A DNA stretch of 64,000 bases from an uncultured Muribaculaceae bacterium (lineage in GTDB: Bacteria > Bacteroidota > Bacteroidia > Bacteroidales > Muribaculaceae): NCBI GenBank assembly GCA_944321865.1, contig CALUMZ010000005.1:16458-80457 (forward strand). Reading direction: 5' to 3'. Under the pieces are notes generated by a model that saw only the letters and a program-made list of their open reading frames with translations, was not told the DNA's origin and did no database searches. Each line of letters starts with the position of its first letter. Position 1 is the first letter of the stretch. Made by a program: the position numbers and the translations under genes. Positions 62,104 through 64,000 of the stretch are shown here, piece after piece.

Positions 62104-63345
62104 TCAGCGCAGCAACAGGGTAGCATCGCCGTAGCTGAGGAAACGGAAGTCGTGAGCGAGTGCGTAATCATATATTTCGCGCCAATTGCCATCGACAAAT
62201 GCCGAAACAAGCAGCAACAGCGTGGATTGCGGTTGGTGGAAATTGGTTATCATGCCGTCGATGACGTGGAAACGAAATCCCGGGGCAATCATTATCTGCG
62301 TACTGCCTATGTAACTGTCGGCATGGTGGCGGTCAAGATAATCCACTATTGCCTGCAATGCCACGCATGTATCAGGCTCTACGTCCGAACCGACCATGTA
62401 GGGTCGCCACTGTCCTATACACAATTCATGCTCATCGGCATCGGGATTCTGCAACAATGCCAACCCTATGTAATACAGGCTTTCGAGCGTGCGCACCGAT
62501 GTTGTACCGACGGCAATCACAGGCCGCCAGCCATGATTCTCAATCAAGTCGACAAGCAGCGAGCGAGTCACGGCTATAAACTCAGTGTGCATTTCATGGT
62601 CACCTATCGTCTCCGACTTCACCGGTTGGAATGTCCCCGCACCAACGTGCAGCGTCAGTTCGCGGCGAACGATTCCGCGGCGGTCACACTCGGCAAGTAC
62701 ACTGTCGGTAAAGTGCAACCCTGCCGTTGGAGCGGCAACACTCCCGTCGATATGTGAATACACCGTCTGGTAGTCGCGGCTGTCACTGGGTTCGGTGGCA
62801 CGGTTCAAGTAGGGGGGAATGGGAATCTCGCCAACGGCATCGAGCAACGATGCAAAAGTGGTATCGGTATCGTCCCACGAAAAGCCGACAAGGAATGCAT
62901 TCCCGCGCCGTTCGCCACGCTCGGCTGTCAGAGTAATTTCTTTCCCATCAACCATCAACCGCATCTGCAACGGTTCGCTCTTCCATCGCCGGGCGTTCCC
63001 TATCAGGCAGAGCCACGTGCAACTGCCCGTGCAGGCAAAAATCTGGGCATAATCGCGTGGCTCGTGCGGCTCAAGGCAGAATATCTCGATCAACGCTCCG
63101 CCGTTGGGCTTGCGGAACCGCAAGCGCGCATTTATCACACGTGTGTTATTGTAAACGAGCATTGAATTTTGCGGCAACAATTGCGGCACATCGGCAAACT
63201 TGTATTCCCCTTTTATGGAATTTCCCGAATACACCAACAATTTGCATTGCTCGCGACAGGCGAGCGGGTGCTTGGCTATCCGCTCATCGGGAAGAGGATA
63301 GTCAAAATCTTCTATACGCAGGTTACGAATCTCTTCTATGTTCAT
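62104..63345 (-). CDS. queA: S-adenosylmethionine:tRNA ribosyltransferase-isomerase
   Basis: It transfers and isomerises the ribosyl part of AdoMet to preQ1 in tRNA, making epoxyqueuosine. FDYPLPDERIAKHPLACRE and MLVYNNTRVINARLRFRK begin the protein. GEIPIPPYLNR, YQTVYSHIDGSVAAPTAGLHF and LTLHVGAGTFQPV are the hallmark blocks, followed by HEMHTEF, AVGTTSVRTLES and ITNFHQPQSTLLLLVSAF. The length is 413 residues from the ATG at 63345. Position-specific note: a TATCTTTG sits only two bases before this ATG, so a later start or an upstream promoter cannot be excluded. Confidence 0.95.
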   Translation of the reverse strand: MNIEEIRNLRIEDFDYPLPDERIAKHPLACREQCKLLVYSGNSIKGEYKFADVPQLLPQNSMLVYNNTRVINARLRFRKPNGGALIEIFCLEPHEPRDYAQIFACTGSCTWLCLIGNARRWKSEPLQMRLMVDGKEITLTAERGERRGNAFLVGFSWDDTDTTFASLLDAVGEIPIPPYLNRATEPSDSRDYQTVYSHIDGSVAAPTAGLHFTDSVLAECDRRGIVRRELTLHVGAGTFQPVKSETIGDHEMHTEFIAVTRSLLVDLIENHGWRPVIAVGTTSVRTLESLYYIGLALLQNPDADEHELCIGQWRPYMVGSDVEPDTCVALQAIVDYLDRHHADSYIGSTQIMIAPGFRFHVIDGMITNFHQPQSTLLLLVSAFVDGNWREIYDYALAHDFRFLSYGDATLLLR

Positions 63346-63426
63346 GTCAAAGATAATTTCAAAAAAAAGGGAACAAAAAAAGCTCCTGCATAACGCCTGT
63401 CTTGTGGCAGAAGCGTTGCAAGAGCT

Positions 63427-63501
63427 TGGAGGTCCCTGGCGGAATCGAACCGCCGTAGACGGTTTTGCAGACCGTTGACTAAACCACTCATCCAAGGAAC
63501 C
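63427..63501 (-). tRNA. tRNA-Cys (GCA)
   Basis: On the minus strand the acceptor arms GGTTCCT and AGGGACC pair (one G-U). The anticodon stem ACGGT/ACCGT encloses loop CTGCAAA with anticodon GCA for Cys. The T arm is GGCGG TTCGATT CCGCC. The discriminator T and an encoded CCA follow (63430-63427). It lies 81 bases upstream of queA in the same orientation. Confidence 0.95.
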
Positions 63502-63626
63502 ATGTCTTTTTTGGTGATGCAAAGGTACTACTATTTTTGATAATACGCAATACCCTGACTGGGAAATTACGAAATTGTACAAAAAAATATCTGCAACAAA
63601 CCGGCCGGACATTTCCATAACCACAG

Positions 63627-63682
63627 TAGAGGGTGTATCAAAATTATCATTTCAATGTAGTTGTAGAGACGCGATTAATCGC
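63627..63682. repeat. Repeat copy R8, interrupted by the IS element
   Basis: The left end AGAGGGTGTATCAAAATTATC is followed by GTAGAGACGCGATT and AATCGC, the variant palindrome of R5. It should continue GTCTCTAC, but the sequence instead becomes ACTGCTGTCCCAAAGATT. The break is therefore inside the second arm of the palindrome. Confidence 0.75.
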
Positions 63683-64000
63683 ACTGCTGTCCCAAAGATT
63701 CATTAACATTTTGGCGTAAATCACACACAGCAAGGCAGTTATGTATTAAAGTTAGCCGCGGTGCATTTTAAAACGGACATTTAACGATACCTTTGGGGCA
63801 AATATCAAAATGCCACAATATGCCCCAAACTCCTTACATTTTTACCCAGCTTACCGACCACTTGCCCAAGGATGTGTTCGACCGCATGGTCAAGAAACAC
63901 AACGGCAACGCCGGAGTCAAGAGTTATAGCTGTTGGAATCACTTGCTCGTCATGCTCTGGGCTCAACTGACTTCCCGCCAAAGCCTGCGCGACATAGAAA
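63683..64000 (+). mobile_element. Left part of an IS4-family insertion sequence
   Basis: The start is placed where the repeat palindrome is broken (63683), with end sequence ACTGCTGTCCCAAAG. A transposase frame begins at 63820 and runs off the window. The 137 bases before the gene hold no other reading frame. The exact terminal inverted repeat and target duplication need the right end. Confidence 0.7.
63820..64000 (+). CDS. IS4-family transposase, N-terminal fragment (DUF4372 type), truncated by the window end
   Basis: The 60 visible residues read IFTQLTDHLPKDVFDRMVKK, then CWNHLLVMLWAQLTSRQSL and RDIE. This closely follows the N-terminal DUF4372 domain of Bacteroidetes IS4-type transposases (QLTDFLPR..FDRLV...C.NQLLVMMFGQLSNRESLRDL). 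The catalytic DDE domain lies beyond the window. The ATG at 63820 is the only suitable start in frame. Confidence 0.85.
   Translation, partial: MPQTPYIFTQLTDHLPKDVFDRMVKKHNGNAGVKSYSCWNHLLVMLWAQLTSRQSLRDIE

Noticed and set aside
62811..62817. G6 run in queA and G6 runs at 30552 and 45549 as contingency tracts
   Set aside because: Six bases is short for slippage, queA is a housekeeping gene in frame, and the 45549 run is intergenic.
63348..63355. TATCTTTG two bases before the queA ATG as the queA promoter
   Set aside because: A start site would fall at or inside the coding region. It may be chance, or queA may start transcription upstream near the tRNA.

Overview
The window looks like chromosome from a gut-type Bacteroidales bacterium. 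The signs are several promoters with the Bacteroidetes -7 box TANNTTTG and an upstream TTG/TTTG, an UpxY-type capsule antiterminator, a TonB-dependent receptor with a carboxypeptidase-like N-terminal domain, a PCMD secreted protein, and a cysC-cysD-cysN-sulfotransferase cluster like one known from Bacteroides. I cannot fix the genus.

Layout. 1-1025: a tandem promoter/hairpin array followed by a TrpC homologue that has lost several catalytic residues. 1110-3726: a Dam-type methyltransferase overlapping an AlwI-type restriction endonuclease. 3829-5213: an ECF sigma factor, a probable anti-sigma membrane protein and a Spy/CpxP-like periplasmic protein. 5517-35556 (minus strand, about 30 kb): a capsule/exopolysaccharide locus. 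It starts from a promoter near 36245 and a long leader, then upxY, wza, wzc, cpsB and wzx, then about 18 sugar-transfer and modification genes including wzy and wecG, and ends at a strong hairpin (8855-8910). GDP-L-fucose genes (gmd, a cytidylyltransferase/GHMP-kinase fusion, fcl) follow. 36273-43166: an MscS channel, then a TonB receptor, a beta-helix lipoprotein and a secreted phosphoesterase. 43525-45525: a second promoter/hairpin array driving a HAD phosphatase and aroB. 45563-47054: a three-gene HipBST-like toxin-antitoxin module. 47415-50471: a frameshifted acyltransferase, a glycosyltransferase and an LpxH-like phosphoesterase. 50902-57865: sulfate permease, PAPS synthesis, sulfotransferase and a PCMD protein, behind a structured leader. 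57891-61995: purU, hisH-hisA-hisF and an AT-rich CoiA-like nuclease. 62104-63501: queA and tRNA-Cys. The window ends in the start of an IS4-family element that interrupts a dispersed repeat.

Three patterns cross these blocks. First, poly-G tracts of 7-9 bases lie inside five coding regions (Dam methylase, two acyltransferases, a GT2 and a DUF6625 protein); in three of them the present tract length breaks the frame. Because all five genes concern the cell surface or DNA modification, this resembles slipped-strand phase variation, although assembly error and decay must be excluded. Second, a roughly 175-bp MITE-like repeat with GAGGGTGTATCAAAA ends and two internal palindromes occurs about eight times; the palindrome core changes on both arms together. 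Third, two unrelated genes are preceded by three tandem minimal promoters separated by hairpins, where each hairpin's 3' arm supplies the upstream promoter element of the next unit.
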